From Dirofilaria immitis (Eukaryota; Nematoda; Chromadorea; Rhabditida; Onchocercidae): a stretch of DNA of 64,000 nt. The position numbers and the translations under genes were made by a program. Below the pieces are notes generated by a model. The model made no database searches. It saw only the letters and a list, made by a program, of their open reading frames with translations, and was not told the origin of the DNA. This document shows positions 25,101 through 39,089 of this stretch, piece by piece (positions within the stretch are counted from its first letter, which is position 1; each line of letters starts with the position of its first letter). The stretch covers positions 7,380,501-7,444,500 of the forward strand of contig JAKNDB010000087.1 of assembly GCA_024305405.1 (NCBI GenBank), read 5' to 3'.

Positions 25101-28100
25101 TTAATGAATGATATCTCCGAAAATATTAAAAATATCTAAAGGAAAAGGAATTATCGTTCAAATTATTTCAAAATAAAATCATTCGAATTTTAGAATAATT
25201 CCACTTTGGAAATAGAAGAAAGTGAAAAATTTCATTTTAAATTTTAAATTTCTCATTTCTTTTTTTTGTTTCTGTTGAAGAAAAGAGAAAAAGAAGGAAG
25301 AAGTAATCATTATTTTATATTTTGATAGAGGAAAATGGAAGGAAAGAAAAGATAAATTAGTGATATATATTATCAAAAAGCAAAGGATAGAATGAAAACA
25401 CCGAAATGAAAAAAGGAGATAATCGGAATTACTTCATACGGATAGTTTTATAAACGAATTCCAGTAAATTGGGCAATAAATGTTATAGCGGATGGCATCC
25501 ATTGATTATATAAATTTAAAAAGAAAAAAATATGAAATTTCACAATGCTTAGTGATTATTATGGCTTAAAAGAATATCCAACAATATAATATGCAAGGAA
25601 TTATATTAATTATTTATTGAGAAATATCTCTTGCGATATATAACTGATCAAAAGAAATTGAATATTTTTGCGGAACAGAAGTATAAATCCGGTCTTACCT
25701 TGTTTCATTTTACTCAATATGAATATTCATTACATTTTGTTTCAAAGTTCATTTTAGTTCAAATTTTGGAATTTATATTTTTTCAAAAAATAAATCAGAA
25801 CGATTAGATATCTGTATTATCAATTTTTATGCCCTAAGTAAAATGCAACATAAAATGATATTGTCGAATTTTGTGAAAGAATTTTAATCAAAAAGGAGAA
25901 CGAAGAAATTAATGAAGACAAAAACAAGTATGGATTAAATTCAGAATGAAAAATTTTTGCATACCATTAACTATGGTAAATTGTTGGCTCCGATAATTCT
26001 GTTAAAAAATTCTAGCTAATTAATCATTAGAACTTTTCATTGATACATTACATTGAGTCTTCGTTATTCTCATCACCCAACGCTAGCATAATGAATTATT
26101 TTTATCATTATCATTATCGTCGTCATCATTATTACTATTCGTTGCAAGAAATGTACTATCGGTAAATGAACATGATATTAGTATATCATTACTGAATTGT
26201 ATTGAATTTTCCTATATAGCATAAATTGAAATTATATTTGATATAATAATATGCTTTCCAGATTCCCTGTTATAATTTGTTAAATCATTTTTAATAAAAC
26301 ATTAATGAATGTTTTATTAATAAACAATTACTTGAAAGTTAAGTAAATAACTGTCCAAGAATTGCTTTACTTCATCTTTTACTTTACTTCAAATCTAATG
26401 GTGAAGTTTTTCAAAAATTCTAATCTCTAAATCTCTGTTATAGCATACTCTATTACACAAATATAGTTCTCTTTTACAAATAAAGGAAAAATTTTAATTT
26501 TCATTTTATAATTTTTTAATTACGAAAAAGAGAAAATTCCGCTTATTATATTTTTTATATTATTAATTACTTTTGTCGATTATTTAAAAAAAAAAAGTTT
26601 AAAATCAATTAGGAGTACTTGAAACTAAAGGAAAGTCTTGCAGTAAGTTATAAATTTGAGCACGAAAAATTAATTATCGGTTTCTAATATTTTAGGTATG
26701 GTGAAGATTTGATCGTTACACCATTTGCGCAAATTTTGGCCAGTTTACGTAATGTACGCAATAATTTGATTTTAATAGCAAATATACCATCAGACGAAAA
26801 CCGTCCAAGACCAATTCCAAAACGACCACCACTTCATAGTACACCATTACCAGCCGACGTTGTACAGTGTGGCCATGATACTCTCGATGAATTGGATTGG
26901 TGCTTGGATCAGTTGGAAACTATCCAAACCCACCGATCTGTATCTGATATGGCATCCAATAAAGTTAGTCATTATAGTATTTTATGTTGTTGGAAATTTA
27001 ATATTTTTATTCACTCTTTCTTTGCTGATAAAGTAATTGTCTAATAAGTGTAACTATCATCCTTAATTACTGGAAATCATCCTTAATTAATTCCATAAAT
27101 GATATAAAAATTCTTATCTTTTATTTTCATTCTTTCCTGTTTTTCCTTTTTTAATCGATAATTTAATTCTTTCATTGCACTCCAAAAAATGAATTATATA
27201 ATTCCTTCTTAAAGTACTTATTATAACTAAATGAATGAATAAAATAATCATTAGTATAATAAATTTCCTTTTAAATGTTCTTCAATAAAATGTCCTCAAT
27301 GATTTTAATGAAAAAACGAGGAAGATGAGATAATTTTTTTTGTTTTCAATCGTTTATTATCTAATAATAATTATCGTAGTATAATATTTATCATATCACA
27401 TACAAAGTTATTGCTGATGTGGTAAATGATTCACTAATATGGAATTTGATATGAAACTGTCGTGAAATTGACATGAAACTGATAATGATTGCGTGATAAA
27501 AACACAACAGCAAAAGTCTAAATTTATATGAGGAAGTATATTTTGTATTTTCAAAATAAATTTTAATTTTAATAAATTTTATATTTTTATGAATAAGATA
27601 ATATAGCAAATGATGATTGTAACAGTTTGATACTCCTTACGATTTAATGATCTTTTTCCAGTGTTGCTTTTCCTTATCTTAACAGTGTGATCCAAATCAT
27701 CAGAAATGCTTCAAATTTCGCTTCATAATAATCTTATCATAACATGATTAAATAATCTGTTCACTTTAGTCATCACTTGCCTTTATTCGTTTTTAAAATT
27801 TGAAACATTTACTGATGATTTGGATCACACTGTTTTGAAATAAACAAATTTATTTGAAATAAACAAACTTATCCATTACTCATTATTTATCCCAATGAAA
27901 CTAGTTCTTCTAGATGTAAGATAATTCATCAGTTATATATGAATATAATAACTACTCACAATTAGTTAACAAGTGCTGATTATAATTAATAATTTCAAAT
28001 ATTATATTTGATAAAATATTTCTGCTATAATTCCTTCTTATTACATAAAATTTAAAAAATTTTTATTCATTGATTTGAACATTAAGAGATATTTGTTTTT

Positions 28101-31100
28101 GTAAACTAACATCAATAAATTTTCTATTCGTGCGGCAAATGCATACATACATTTGAATATTGATGAAATTTATTAAATTTTAACAGAATTATTTCCTGTT
28201 ATAAATTTCATACATATATATATATATACAAGTATCGATATGATAAAAATTTGCATCAAATTAAATTAATCATGCATTATGATAAATAATTGTGATATTT
28301 TGATGCTTTTGCTTAAATGTGTCCAATAATTTTAAAAGTTGATTCCCTTTTTGTTTGAAGTTTTTTCTTCAAATGATTTTTAAAATGGAATGATTATATG
28401 CATTACCGGACAGAGATCCTAAGCTTAATATAAATTATGCCTGAGGCTTCTCCTTAAGCCATTACAAAATGTAGAACTTGGTCGTATTTACATATGCATA
28501 TATTGAATCTTTTTTAGAAATTTAGTTATGGACATATATTTTTAGTCAGTCATGTTACTTTAATTATTTATCCCTACGATGCATATAATTTTCTTTTCTT
28601 TCTTCATTTTTATAAATATTGTAAGAAGTATAGTAACAAATTATATCAATATATCTACCAATTTATTAAACCAAAATTGTTGAATACTCTCAACTGACCA
28701 GCTATGGATCTAATTGATCGGTCATCAAGTAATCTAAAAAACAATGTAAACATTAATTTAAGAATCTTTCTATTTATGATTTATAAGTTCAATTAAAATT
28801 AAACAAGCTATGAAATAATAAGCGTTAAATAAATTGTGAATAATAATTGATTTCATTTAATTACTAAAATTTAGAAATGAATGTATGTATAAATAATGAA
28901 GAGTTAATTAATTATAAATATAACAAAAGCATTTCAATAATTATTATTTATTTGAAGCATAAATAACTGAATGAATAAGTTATTTTCGATAATTACTTAA
29001 CTATCAGAATCAACCATATTTCCGCCATATTCCTCTAAGTTCATTTTGTCCTTCTCAAATTTCTCCTACATCTTTCATTTCTCCAATTTTTTCTCAACGA
29101 TTGAATTGTTGAATAACTTACATTGATATGTTTCTGCTTCATTCATTTCTTTCATTCATCGATCCTATTTCCTTACTTTTCTTATCTTCAATAATCACTG
29201 ATAAGACAAAAAACAAGTGATCTTTAAACTATTTTTTCAATTCTTTTCTTGTAGTTCCGTAAAATGCTCAACAAGGAACTTATACATTTCGCAGAATCAT
29301 CTAAATCAGGCACACAAATATCACAATTTCTTATCAATACTTATATGGATAAAGATGATGATGAAGTATCACAAAACTTAAGGGTAATCTTATTTGATTT
29401 TCATAATTTTAAAGCAAATTAATCTTTATTAGATTTGAAACAAATTTAACGAAACAATAATGCATTTTTGATTTATTTTCTTAACTAAATTAATTCCGGA
29501 AATATTTAAGTTGAAAAAAATGAGAAATGATGATCATTTATAATATTTAATGTTTTATTCTGTTTGATTTTTCTAATAGTTGTTACAAAGCATTTGATTA
29601 TTTCAAAAACCATTTCTCTATTTGTATTGAACAATATTCATGATTTTACAATTTAATTTCGTTATGTTTTTTCATATTTTCTCTTCTTTTTATTCAAACA
29701 ATAAAAATCTGTACTTTGATACTTTTCTTACTTTTTTAAACTATTCCAAACTGAAAATTTTTAATATTATTTGTATGGAACATTTTTGAAAACAGAATCT
29801 AATTTTTTTATAATTCACTGATTTCTTACTTACTGAAACTGAAAATTTCGCCATCTTTAAATGTTTATATTTTGAATTTCAAAACAATTTTATAGCTTAC
29901 GATATCAAAAATTCCAGAATAACATTGATTACAAATTCAGGTGCCAGATGAAACAGCATCTACTTCTTCCTTAGATAATGTTTCGATATCATTGTTGGGT
30001 AAAGCTAAGACAGCGGCAATGTCACGAATTATTGGCATACGAAAGTTGAAATCACCGCGTGGTAGTCATGTACCGGAATATGGTGTTGATGGTCACAAAG
30101 AATTAGAATTTTATATGCAAAAGGTATACTTGATTTTGTAAAAATTATGCTTATAATCCATCTTTCATATTGAAAATTACTGTCTCCTGATTTTAAAGGT
30201 CCTTTAATTTTTGTTAAAAAAAAAAAATAATAAGATTAGATTATAAAAACATCGTTATACATGAGAATTTAACGAGAAGATTTTCCTTAAAATAATTTTA
30301 AATGCTAATTAGAATAATTAGTTAGATGATTTACTGCCAAATGTTAACAATAATTTGTTATTCTAAATAAGAATAGCTGATAATTAGTTAATTTGTGAAA
30401 ACGTTCGATTTAAATGCAATAAGTTTTCAATTGTTGTCATTTCCAAAAATTATATGATTTTATTTTCATATGTTTTGAAAAGCTAACAGATTTATTACAT
30501 TTATTTTTTTAATTTATCACCTTTAAATGATTTCATTGTTTTTTGTTTGAGCTTGATGAATGGGGTCCAAATATATTCAAAATACAAGAATTCAGTAAAG
30601 GACATTCGCTTACATCTATTACATTTACTATTATGGAAGTTAGTTTTCTTTTTTTCATATTTTATTTTTAAAAAATATCTTCGGAATATTTTTCTTAAAT
30701 TTTATTATTAGTAATACTCTGCAAAAGTAAACATACGGATTATTAATGCTAATTTTGCAGTGTCATTGAACATTGATACATCGATCGATTTATAATTTGT
30801 AATTAAAAAGCGTGAAAAAAAGTGATAGCAAATGATTGATTTAATTAAAGGCCAAATGATTCGCTTTTAAATGCTTATTTTTTTCATAATATGAAATGTT
30901 TTAAAATTTATTCTGCAATTCTTTTTATTATATATTTTCTTATTATGTAATTGTTTTATTCTACATTCACGCACAATAAAAAATAATTCGATGAATATAA
31001 AATATAAAAGCATCAGTAATTATCATTTAAAATTTCATCTATTATTTATTTAAATAATATTCAAATTTATATTTCTTCACAAAATGCTTATCAATTAATA

Positions 31101-34100
31101 ATAAATCCCATTATGTCAAGGTCATGCTGATTAAAAGGAAAGTATTCGCCAAATTTTTAATTGGATCTTTTTTTTTAAATTAATTCATTGAAAAAAAGTT
31201 TTAAATGGCAGGAGGTAATTCGGGAATGAAACAAAGATAGAAATTCCAATAAAAGTTTTGAATGTTTCCTTTTTTTGACGAATGCCTAAATAACTTATTT
31301 TATGTACTCATCAAAGTTTGAAAATAAATAATTCAGCTTTTTACAATCGCAGCTTAAATATCAATCGTCATAGAGCATAAAAATGTTAGAAAATAATTGG
31401 CATATAATTTCTTCATGTTCAATTATTCTGAATGAAACTAGCTTATATCTTGTATTCCTAATTTAATTTCATTAAATATTTGATTTTTATAAAATTATCT
31501 ACATCGTCTTTAACAGTAAAAATGGTGAGAATTTAATTATCGCTAATTTCGCAAAATTCTTTTAAATTGTTATTCTAACTTACATGTAGTTAATTACCAT
31601 TAAAAAGTTATTAAGAAGCAGTCAATACTAACTCCTACTGAAAACATTAATTATTTATCCTTAGTATAATTCATTTGTATCAATGATATTATACTGTATA
31701 TCTTTATTCGATAACTAAAACATACTTTCAATATTAAGTAAAGTTTGTAATATTTGTGTTTATTGCCTTAAATTTGCATATTTCAGAAACGAGGTTTATT
31801 GAAAACATTTGAAATCCCATCAGGTATTTTGTTAAATTATTTGCTTCATTTGGAGCATCACTACAAGGATAATCCTTATCATAATCAAATTCATGCTGCT
31901 GATGTAACTCAATCTGTTAATGTCCTCATCTCATCACCAGCCCTTCAGGTATTATTATTATTACGACATTATTACAATCTATTTTTCCTGCTTAATCAAT
32001 AGCTAATTACTTTTATTTCCTACAATTCATTTAGATAATATTAATTTGTAAAAGAAAGAAGATATAATTACTTTATTCTTATTTATCTCTGTCATTATTT
32101 TTTATGCACTTATTTATTTTTCCGGGAAATCCGGAAGGAATGACAATTGAAATTTCAGGAAAAGTGATGACTGAAATTTTAAATTTGAGAATATAATTAT
32201 TATGGATATTTATACGTATATTGATAAAAAGGATTTTTTTTGTTTCTTTTATAAATTTCAGAATGTTTTCTCGGAACTAGAAGTATTAGCCTCCATATTT
32301 GCCGGTGCCATACATGACGTTGATCATCCGGGTTTTACTAATCATTACCTCATTAATACTAGTAACTTTTTATTTATATTAAAAAGAAATTTATAAAAAT
32401 TAGAAAGGAAATTTTTTCGTTTATTTATTGACATATACATGAAGTTGTTAAAAGTAATTTGTCACTTTAATAATTATTTTATTTTTTTAGGAAGCAAATA
32501 GAAATAAATATCTTGTTCACTTGTTCTTTTATTAAAAATTTTGTTTTCATTTTTTGAAAGCTCATTTTCAGTAAAATTTTTTTTTGCTTTTTACGCTCAT
32601 TTTCTTTTTTAGATTCGGAATTGGCCATAATGTACAACGATGAATCAGTCTTGGAGCAACATCATTTAGCAGTTGCATTCAAATTATTGCAAGATTCTAA
32701 TTGTAACTTCATCTTGTCACTTAACAAAAACAACGTCAACTATTTCGAAAGCTTACCATTGAAATGGTTTTTTTTTTTTTTTTTTTTTAAATTAATTCAA
32801 ATCTTCGAATACAATTACATTTCCAGCTTATATTCTTTGGTACACATTGAGCATATTTTATTCATCAGTTTTTTCATAATTATGTTTCATTTATCTTTCT
32901 TGGTTTACATTGATAATACCATAATTTGAATATGTTCAGCATAATTTCCCATAAAATAACCTTCATTTTATGAGATACGATAGGCAAATTTATAAGCACA
33001 TTTTATTTATTTCCGTGAATTTTATTTTAATTGCTTTTACAGTATTAGAATTTATTTTTTCATATGTTTATCTTTAAATCCTACTCAGATTCCAGTCATC
33101 ACTTTTTTATTACATGATAAGATGAATAATTTAAAATAATTTTTTAATTTGTAGCAAATAATATGAGTAAAAATTGGAGGAAGAAAAGAACAAATTTAAA
33201 AATTTCCCTTTCAAATTTAGCTGGGAACATTCTACAATTAATAATTATTTGCTGACTGAGGAAAATTTATGAGAATTCTTTTTCGAACCAAAAAATATAT
33301 TAGAACTAATGATTTCTTTTTTTCCAATCAAAAAAAATATATTAAAATTATATTTTGAAATTATGAAGCAAAAATGATGTAATGATGAAATTTACCAAAT
33401 ATATTATTATCATAATGATTAATGCAATAAAACTTCGCTTACTTTAGGCACATTCAATAATTTATATTTTTAACTATTAAAAGCAATAATTTTGTTTACT
33501 GTTTAATCTTATTTTTTTTTTTACAGGTTTTGGCTACAGATATGTCGAAGCATATGAATATACTAGCTGATTTGAAAACTATGGTTGAAGCAAAAAGTCG
33601 CAGGCTCATCAGTTTTAACATTGGATAAAACAGATCGCATACAGGTTTTCTATTAAATTAACTTTTTATTTCAGAAAAAGAAATTTCCTGATAATTTAAC
33701 ACATTGAACATTCACTGATGTTAATGAATAATTGATATTTGTATTACAGTATTAGCATCAAATTATTTCATATATATTTTAGGTAATGCAAACAATGATT
33801 CATCTGGCCGATTTATCAAATCCAACAAAACCAATAGACTTATACAGGATTTGGGTGAAAAATATAATGGAAGAGTACTGGAGACAAGGCGATAGGGAAC
33901 GAGACTTAGGTATTGATATCTCGCCGATGTGTGATCGAAATAATATCACGATCGCGAAATCTCAGGTATAAAAATTGTGATAACTATTAAAGAACGAACT
34001 TTTGTCACATGCCAACACTAAAAGGATATGTTATATTAAATCAAATTACTGGAATAAGCATCGGATTATTTCTGACACCAAAGTATTAATCAGCTACAAT

Positions 34101-34884
34101 CAGTTACAATTAAGAAAATAGTCTGTTTATTTCATGAGGAAAAATAGCGCACGAATTTGATAGATACACTTTTGAAGGTATACGACAGTGAGTGAATAAT
34201 TGCAGACATGAGAGAGAAATCAATCGGTGATAAATTAATAGTGATAATAGCAATTAATAATAGTAATTAACAATAATAATAATAAATAATAATGTTGTAT
34301 ATTCTAATCTGATAAACTAGATAAAAAATTATGTCATGTTGAGGTTGGCTTCATCGATTATATCGTGCATCCATTATTTGAAACATGGGCAGATTTGGTA
34401 AATCCACATGCCCAATATATACTTGATCAACTTGAATTTAATCGTGAATGGTACTTTTACCTTTAGTTCATTATATTTTCATTTCCTGATGATGTCAAAA
34501 AACTATTTCAAACCGTGTCTAAATCATATATCGAGATTATAAAATGGAAATACAATATAATCGCAAATCCCTTTTTTTCTTTTCTTTGAAGAAAATCAGT
34601 TTTTCAAGTGCTAAAGAGAACGAATCGGGCCAAAATCATGGATAATCAAATTAGTTGATATAGCAATATTATAAAGAAGAATTCGAATGAAAAATTTATT
34701 TTTCAGGTACCAAACTCGTATACCGGAAGAACAGGAGAAACAAGATGTAATGATTGAAGAAACTGATGCAAATGTTGAAGCTACGACAAATTTTCAATCA
34801 TCACAACATCAACAGCAACAGCCTTCTCCGAATAAAGATAGCAATTTGAAGCAATTCGAGTCTTCCAAAGTAGCTCCTTTTTGA
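21983..34884 (+). CDS. pde-4: cAMP-specific 3',5'-cyclic phosphodiesterase, PDE4 family (common exons)
   Basis: The enzyme hydrolyses cAMP to AMP in the cytosol and at scaffolds, ending PKA signalling. Exons: 21983-22174, 26696-26963, 29255-29383, 29941-30123, 30552-30638, 31787-31948, 32262-32361, 32613-32766, 33527-33644, 33783-33965, 34344-34450, 34707-34884; about 620 residues. UCR1 carries the PKA site RRESFLYR and [14 protein letters not shown]2 carries [13 protein letters not shown]. Catalytic marks are HNQIH, HDVDHPG (metal ligands), [28 protein letters not shown] and the purine-binding Gln of [13 protein letters not shown]. The C-tail is short and Gln-rich, ending VAPF. Two frame breaks occur at A runs: 32726-32730 (five, six needed to read KQRQLFRK) and 33592-33596 (five, seven needed to read AKKVAG). 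Both lie in highly conserved exons and are probably sequence errors. PKA phosphorylation of UCR1 is the expected regulation. Confidence 0.93.
22175..26695. other. pde-4 intron between UCR1 exons
   Basis: It contains a T run near 22539-22558, the TATG repeat and a degenerate tandem duplication of about 110 bases at roughly 24070-24245. No exon is supported. Confidence 0.6.
24673..24800. repeat. (TATG)n tetranucleotide repeat
   Basis: About 30 units of TATG/GTAT with scattered substitutions after 24758, degenerate copies continuing to about 24850. It makes several false open frames of Met-Tyr-Val-Cys on both strands. Confidence 0.95.
26964..29254. other. pde-4 intron containing a MITE-like element
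   Basis: Apart from the element at 27681-27834, only AT-rich sequence is seen. A 14-base direct repeat ATCATCCTTAATTA occurs twice near 27056-27090. Confidence 0.6.
27681..27834. mobile_element. Short inverted-repeat element (MITE-like, possibly Tc1/mariner-derived)
   Basis: The ends are inverted copies beginning AACAGTGTGATCCAAATCATC, a match of about 23 bases that continues imperfectly (one indel, a few changes) to about 40 bases. The element is 154 bp with an AT-rich centre and no coding capacity. It sits wholly inside a pde-4 intron. A clear TA or longer target duplication is not evident at the ends. The structure matches a non-autonomous DNA transposon; the superfamily is a guess from the CAGTG-type end. 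Confidence 0.7.
30639..31786. other. pde-4 intron
   Basis: AT-rich, with no exon or repeat of note. Confidence 0.6.
32767..33526. other. pde-4 intron starting with a T tract
   Basis: The donor GTTTTTTTT opens directly into a T run of more than 20 bases. The donor is weak, but the phase and protein join (KLTIEM to VLATDMSK) support it. Confidence 0.6.
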
Positions 34885-36600
34885 TTCCTTGTACTTTATT
34901 TTTTTAATTTCATTATTTTATTTCATCACTCTGAATTCCATATATTCATTATTTGTTTATTTATTTTTCAACTCTTCTTATTATCATTTCTCTTTTTCTT
35001 TCTTTTTTCTAAGGAACTGCGATCAAAGTAACTTATTTTTTTGTATTTAGGAATCGAAAGAATAACAACGACAAAATCCATGTGAATAGATTACAAGCAT
35101 TCACATGAAATTTTGAAACTGCAGATTTCTTTGGTAGAAACATTTCTGGAGATTTGCACGATTTATTGGAACAATTTATTTTAGTTTCTTTCATCTCTAT
35201 GAAAAAGGATAAAAGAACTAAAACAATTGAAAGTAACTGAATAATCTGACTTCGTTACTATGAATTGAATTAGTCCTTCCGGCCGGGGTTAAAATGTGTT
35301 ATTATTGTTTATTTTACATGTAAAATGTAAAATAGTTTCGCTTTTTAGATTTCGAATATAACTGAAATTATTTGTTGCCCATAAATTATTTAGTAAAAAT
35401 TGAATAGGTTGGGAAATGAAAAATTTCATCGTATCAACACTGTCAATAAAATTACACCTTTCATAACAGTTTCAGCTAACTTAAATCTTTTCTGGTAATT
35501 ATAACTTTGGTATTTCCTCCAATTTTTTGCACTTTTACTTCTTATTTTAAATAATTATCTATATGTAATAACTGTGATATTGCGAAAAAAGCTAACAGTC
35601 AGTATTTATCCCTAAAAACCTATTTTGTTAGATTTCATCAATCTTTCCAAATATTAATGTAAATATTTTGATCAAGCTTTATTAAATCGTTTTCTAAACC
35701 TCCCTTCTTCTAATGTGAATTACAGGTACAAAGAGCTTATAATAAATGAATTATTATCTACCCAATAAAATAATATCAAAGTAGGCAGACACACTTACGG
35801 GCATTATACATTTTTTAAATGATTTTTACCTATTTGTGTAACAATCAATTTTGTGATATTTGCTTCTCTATGTTGATTTGTTTTCTTAATTTTACATTAA
35901 CTTACGTAGCTGAATGCTTTAATATAAATAAATCTGCGATTATTCTATTATCGATGCTTTAAAAATATTACATGAGTGTATTAAATATTTAGAGATGTAA
36001 TACAAAACAGCCAATGGAAATTATTGGCTGGTCGGATATCGCCATGTATTTTTGATTAAATTTTTCATTCTTTACTCACTATAGAACTTCCATAATTGAA
36101 TAACTCATTTCTGCGCCCTCTTTCTCAGCCTATCCCAGTCTAAAAAACTAGAGATACAGTTGACAGATTACTATACGAGGCATTTCAAGAAGATCAATAA
36201 TATTAGTCCTATTTTTATGCTCTAAATTCTTTTGCATGAATTTTAATCGACTCGTCAGAAAATTCATCAAGATAATTTTTCATGATTGTAAGATAAGAAA
36301 CAAATCTCAAGAAAAATTATTCATAAATCAGCTAACCAAGTAACTAATATGCTGACGACAAATTGTAATTTCTATATGAATCACGATAATGATGAGTGAT
36401 TGATTTGTTGCATTTTTCTACTAACTAAATATTTTTAGTCAAAAACTAGTGAGCTAGAAAGCTAATTTGAATCAAAATGAATTAAGCGACGAATTAAACT
36501 CAGCATTTTTTTCAGTTTATGCATGATAAGTAGGCTAAAAACAATGATGAACATAAAATTGTAGGAAAAAAATTGAAGCATACGATAATATTGAGCTGAA
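34885..36600. other. pde-4 3' UTR and intergenic region
   Basis: The pde-4 stop is at 34882-34884. AATAAA motifs at 35741-35746 and 35764-35769 are possible polyadenylation signals. The region lies between the convergent 3' ends of pde-4 and the RUS1-family gene. No further gene is supported. Confidence 0.45.
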
Positions 36601-39089
36601 TTATTTCTCAGAGTAGGTCCAGCGGTCGAACACAAGTCGGTGCTTACTGGTTAGCCAACCTTTTATCTTCAGTTGCTCAATGAATTCGTCCAGTTCAGCT
36701 GGTGAAGGAGGTCTGGAATCGATCTGCATGAAATTTCGTAAAACTTTGAAACTAATTTTTCATTGAAAATATTTTGCTCAATAAGGTCTTTTCCTAAGGA
36801 GAGAACTGCATTATGTTTATAGTAGTCAGTCTATTTCAGAAATAACAACAAGAAAACTGTATCAAAAAGTTTATTCATAACTGTTAAAGAGGGTAAAATT
36901 CAAAAATCAATAGATCAAAAAAGTAAAACAAACGCTTTCATATTCAACATTAACTCCAAGCATAATGCTCCACGAAGCTGATCCGCTGTATCGGATATAT
37001 TAGCCATTGATACATAACCGTAGTTAGTTTTCAAATCATAGATAGCAATGAATTTCGAACACATAAACGAAAGTTCATTCGATGAACTTAATACTTCCGA
37101 TAAACGACAGCCATAATAGCGCCGTAACGAGATCCAATGTAATATTATGGATTCTTCATTGTTCACTTCACTGACAGTACCAGTCTTCCTCGTTTTCATA
37201 TAATTCCTGAACAAAAAATAAAATTCGGCATATGTTCAGGAATTTATTAAAGATTCAATGCAAGAATCCATTAAAAACAAAAATTTACAGCAAATTTAGC
37301 TTCCTAAACCAAAAAATTTCATCTACAGAATAACTGGTAACATATCTCAATTCATTTTATAATCCAACAAGTCCCCTAACCATTTGATAAATTAAAATTT
37401 CTGACAACGCAACTTACTCTGTCATCTGATTATCCAACTAACTAACTACGGTTATGTATTAATGCTATACTCCATGATCGCATAGTAACCGAAGTAATAT
37501 AAAATATGCGTATTAAACTAGGCATACTAACGTTATATTATAATATCGTAGTCATGCCATCAAACTTCCTGCTTTTTTAAAGACATACTTTACAATAATT
37601 CGAAGCAGAGATCGATTCAGCGTTTTGAATTGCAGCGATTTAACTGCACGATAGTTGCCGTATAAGTGAATGAATGTAAGTAGAAAAATAACAACCAAAT
37701 AGAAATAACATTTCCGCTAACAATAGGAAGTAATAATAGGCTACAAAAAGAGCAAAAATATTGATCACCGTCTCTTGCGAACCATCTTTTGCCGCAACAT
37801 CTCCCGCATTGTCCGATATGGCCTGCAAAAATCACGATAAGATCCTTTCATATGCAAACGATTTTATTACTTCAGTTATAATTAGGAAGTAATCTGTTCT
37901 GTTCATTCAAGTAGCTTTAACAATTACATTGATTTACACTGCGTTTTTCTTCATTAGTCAACATAACGCTGTCTTTTAATTTGTTCAAAATGTCCACTAA
38001 ATCGAAAACTTCTAAGAAACTAATTAGGGTATCCATTTTCGCATCATGATAAGACAACAAATTGGATTTCCGTTCAGATAAACAAACAGCATACCTGGTG
38101 ATTGATAATTGTAGTGCGCGTTGCACCACCTGCCACACTAACAACAGCACGTACCATTGACGATAAACATACAATAAGCGTAAAAAGTTTCGGGAAAATT
38201 GGCGCAATCAAATCTAAACAAAATGCTAAATCATTGAAGCAATCAGCAATTAGTCGCCATTGCTTACAATCAGCATCTAAATATGGACTATAAAGCCAGG
38301 CAAAGAAAATCCGAGCAATCAGCCCAATGCCATCCTTCAGTAACCATGAAATCGCTGCCGCCATTGCTGACGCAGCCTGCAACAATTTCAGTACTAGAAT
38401 TTATTCATATTTATTGAGAAATATTTAGCCATCTATCACTTATTATTTAATATCATCACTATGCTTTCATCCATATCATTTTCATGCAATAAATTTGTTG
38501 AAAATTCATGTAAATCAATCGAAATATCAATTGAATTTCAGTTTGATATGATACCCTTGGAATATAACTTTAATTCCAGTTTTTTTATTTTTGTTTAGAC
38601 AGATCACTCTTTAAATTGATTATTTGGTTCAATCAATTACTATATTTAATAAAATTAAATATAAATATTGCGCTTTTTAATTTCAACAATTCTTTATCGG
38701 AATAAATAATTTTGTGAGGTCCACATTGCTTTTATAAATATTATAGCAGTACTATGCAACAAGAAATTTCTATTTTAGAGGTCCTTAAAACAATAATAAA
38801 GTGGTAATCTGATAATGACCTTATTTCCAACGCCTGCACCACGCAATACTGCTTCCGTAGCCAAAGCTGAATTCATAGAACTAGCAAAAGCTTGGATAGT
38901 ATCCCATATTTGATAGTTTAAATAATCTACAGAAACACTTTGTGGATAACCTCGAGGCATAAACATGTCCCGAAAAAGCGATTTCCAATATACAACAGAT
39001 CCCAGTCCCATAATAGTATTATATTCCAAATTAGTGCTATCGATCATATTGAATATTTCTCCATCATAATATTCCGTATATTTCGGCAT
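36601..39089 (-). CDS. RUS1: RUS1/DUF647 (root UVB sensitive) family membrane protein
   Basis: Minus-strand exons: 38820-39089 (ATG at 39089), 38095-38376, 37589-37822, 36930-37206, 36601-36723. Family marks in order are RGYPQSVSVDYLNYQIWD, QAFASSMNSALATEAVL, ISWLLKDGIGLIARI, KQWRLIADCFNDLAF, VSVAGGATRTTIINHQ and DVAAKDGSQETVIN, followed by a C-terminal domain and LKIKGWLTSKHRL. The protein is known as a conserved eukaryotic family (human C16orf58/RUSF1); plant members act in UV-B and vitamin B6 responses, while the animal role is unclear. The third exon has two frame changes: an A run at 37745-37749 (minus strand T5 where T6 restores SLLLLPIVSG) and another near 37658 (ACGGCAAC, before NYRAVKSLQ). 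The left arm of the big inverted repeat begins at 38394, 17 bases beyond the second exon's first base, inside its upstream intron. Confidence 0.88.

Noticed and set aside
32613..33644. Programmed frameshifting or pseudogene status of pde-4
   Set aside because: Both breaks fall at plain A runs, lack slippery-site context, and the rest of the catalytic domain is fully conserved; the same break type recurs in unrelated genes of the window.
37917..38293. Open frames overlapping RUS1 exon 2 in other frames and on the plus strand
   Set aside because: They are shadows of the conserved exon at 38095-38376; none matches a known family.
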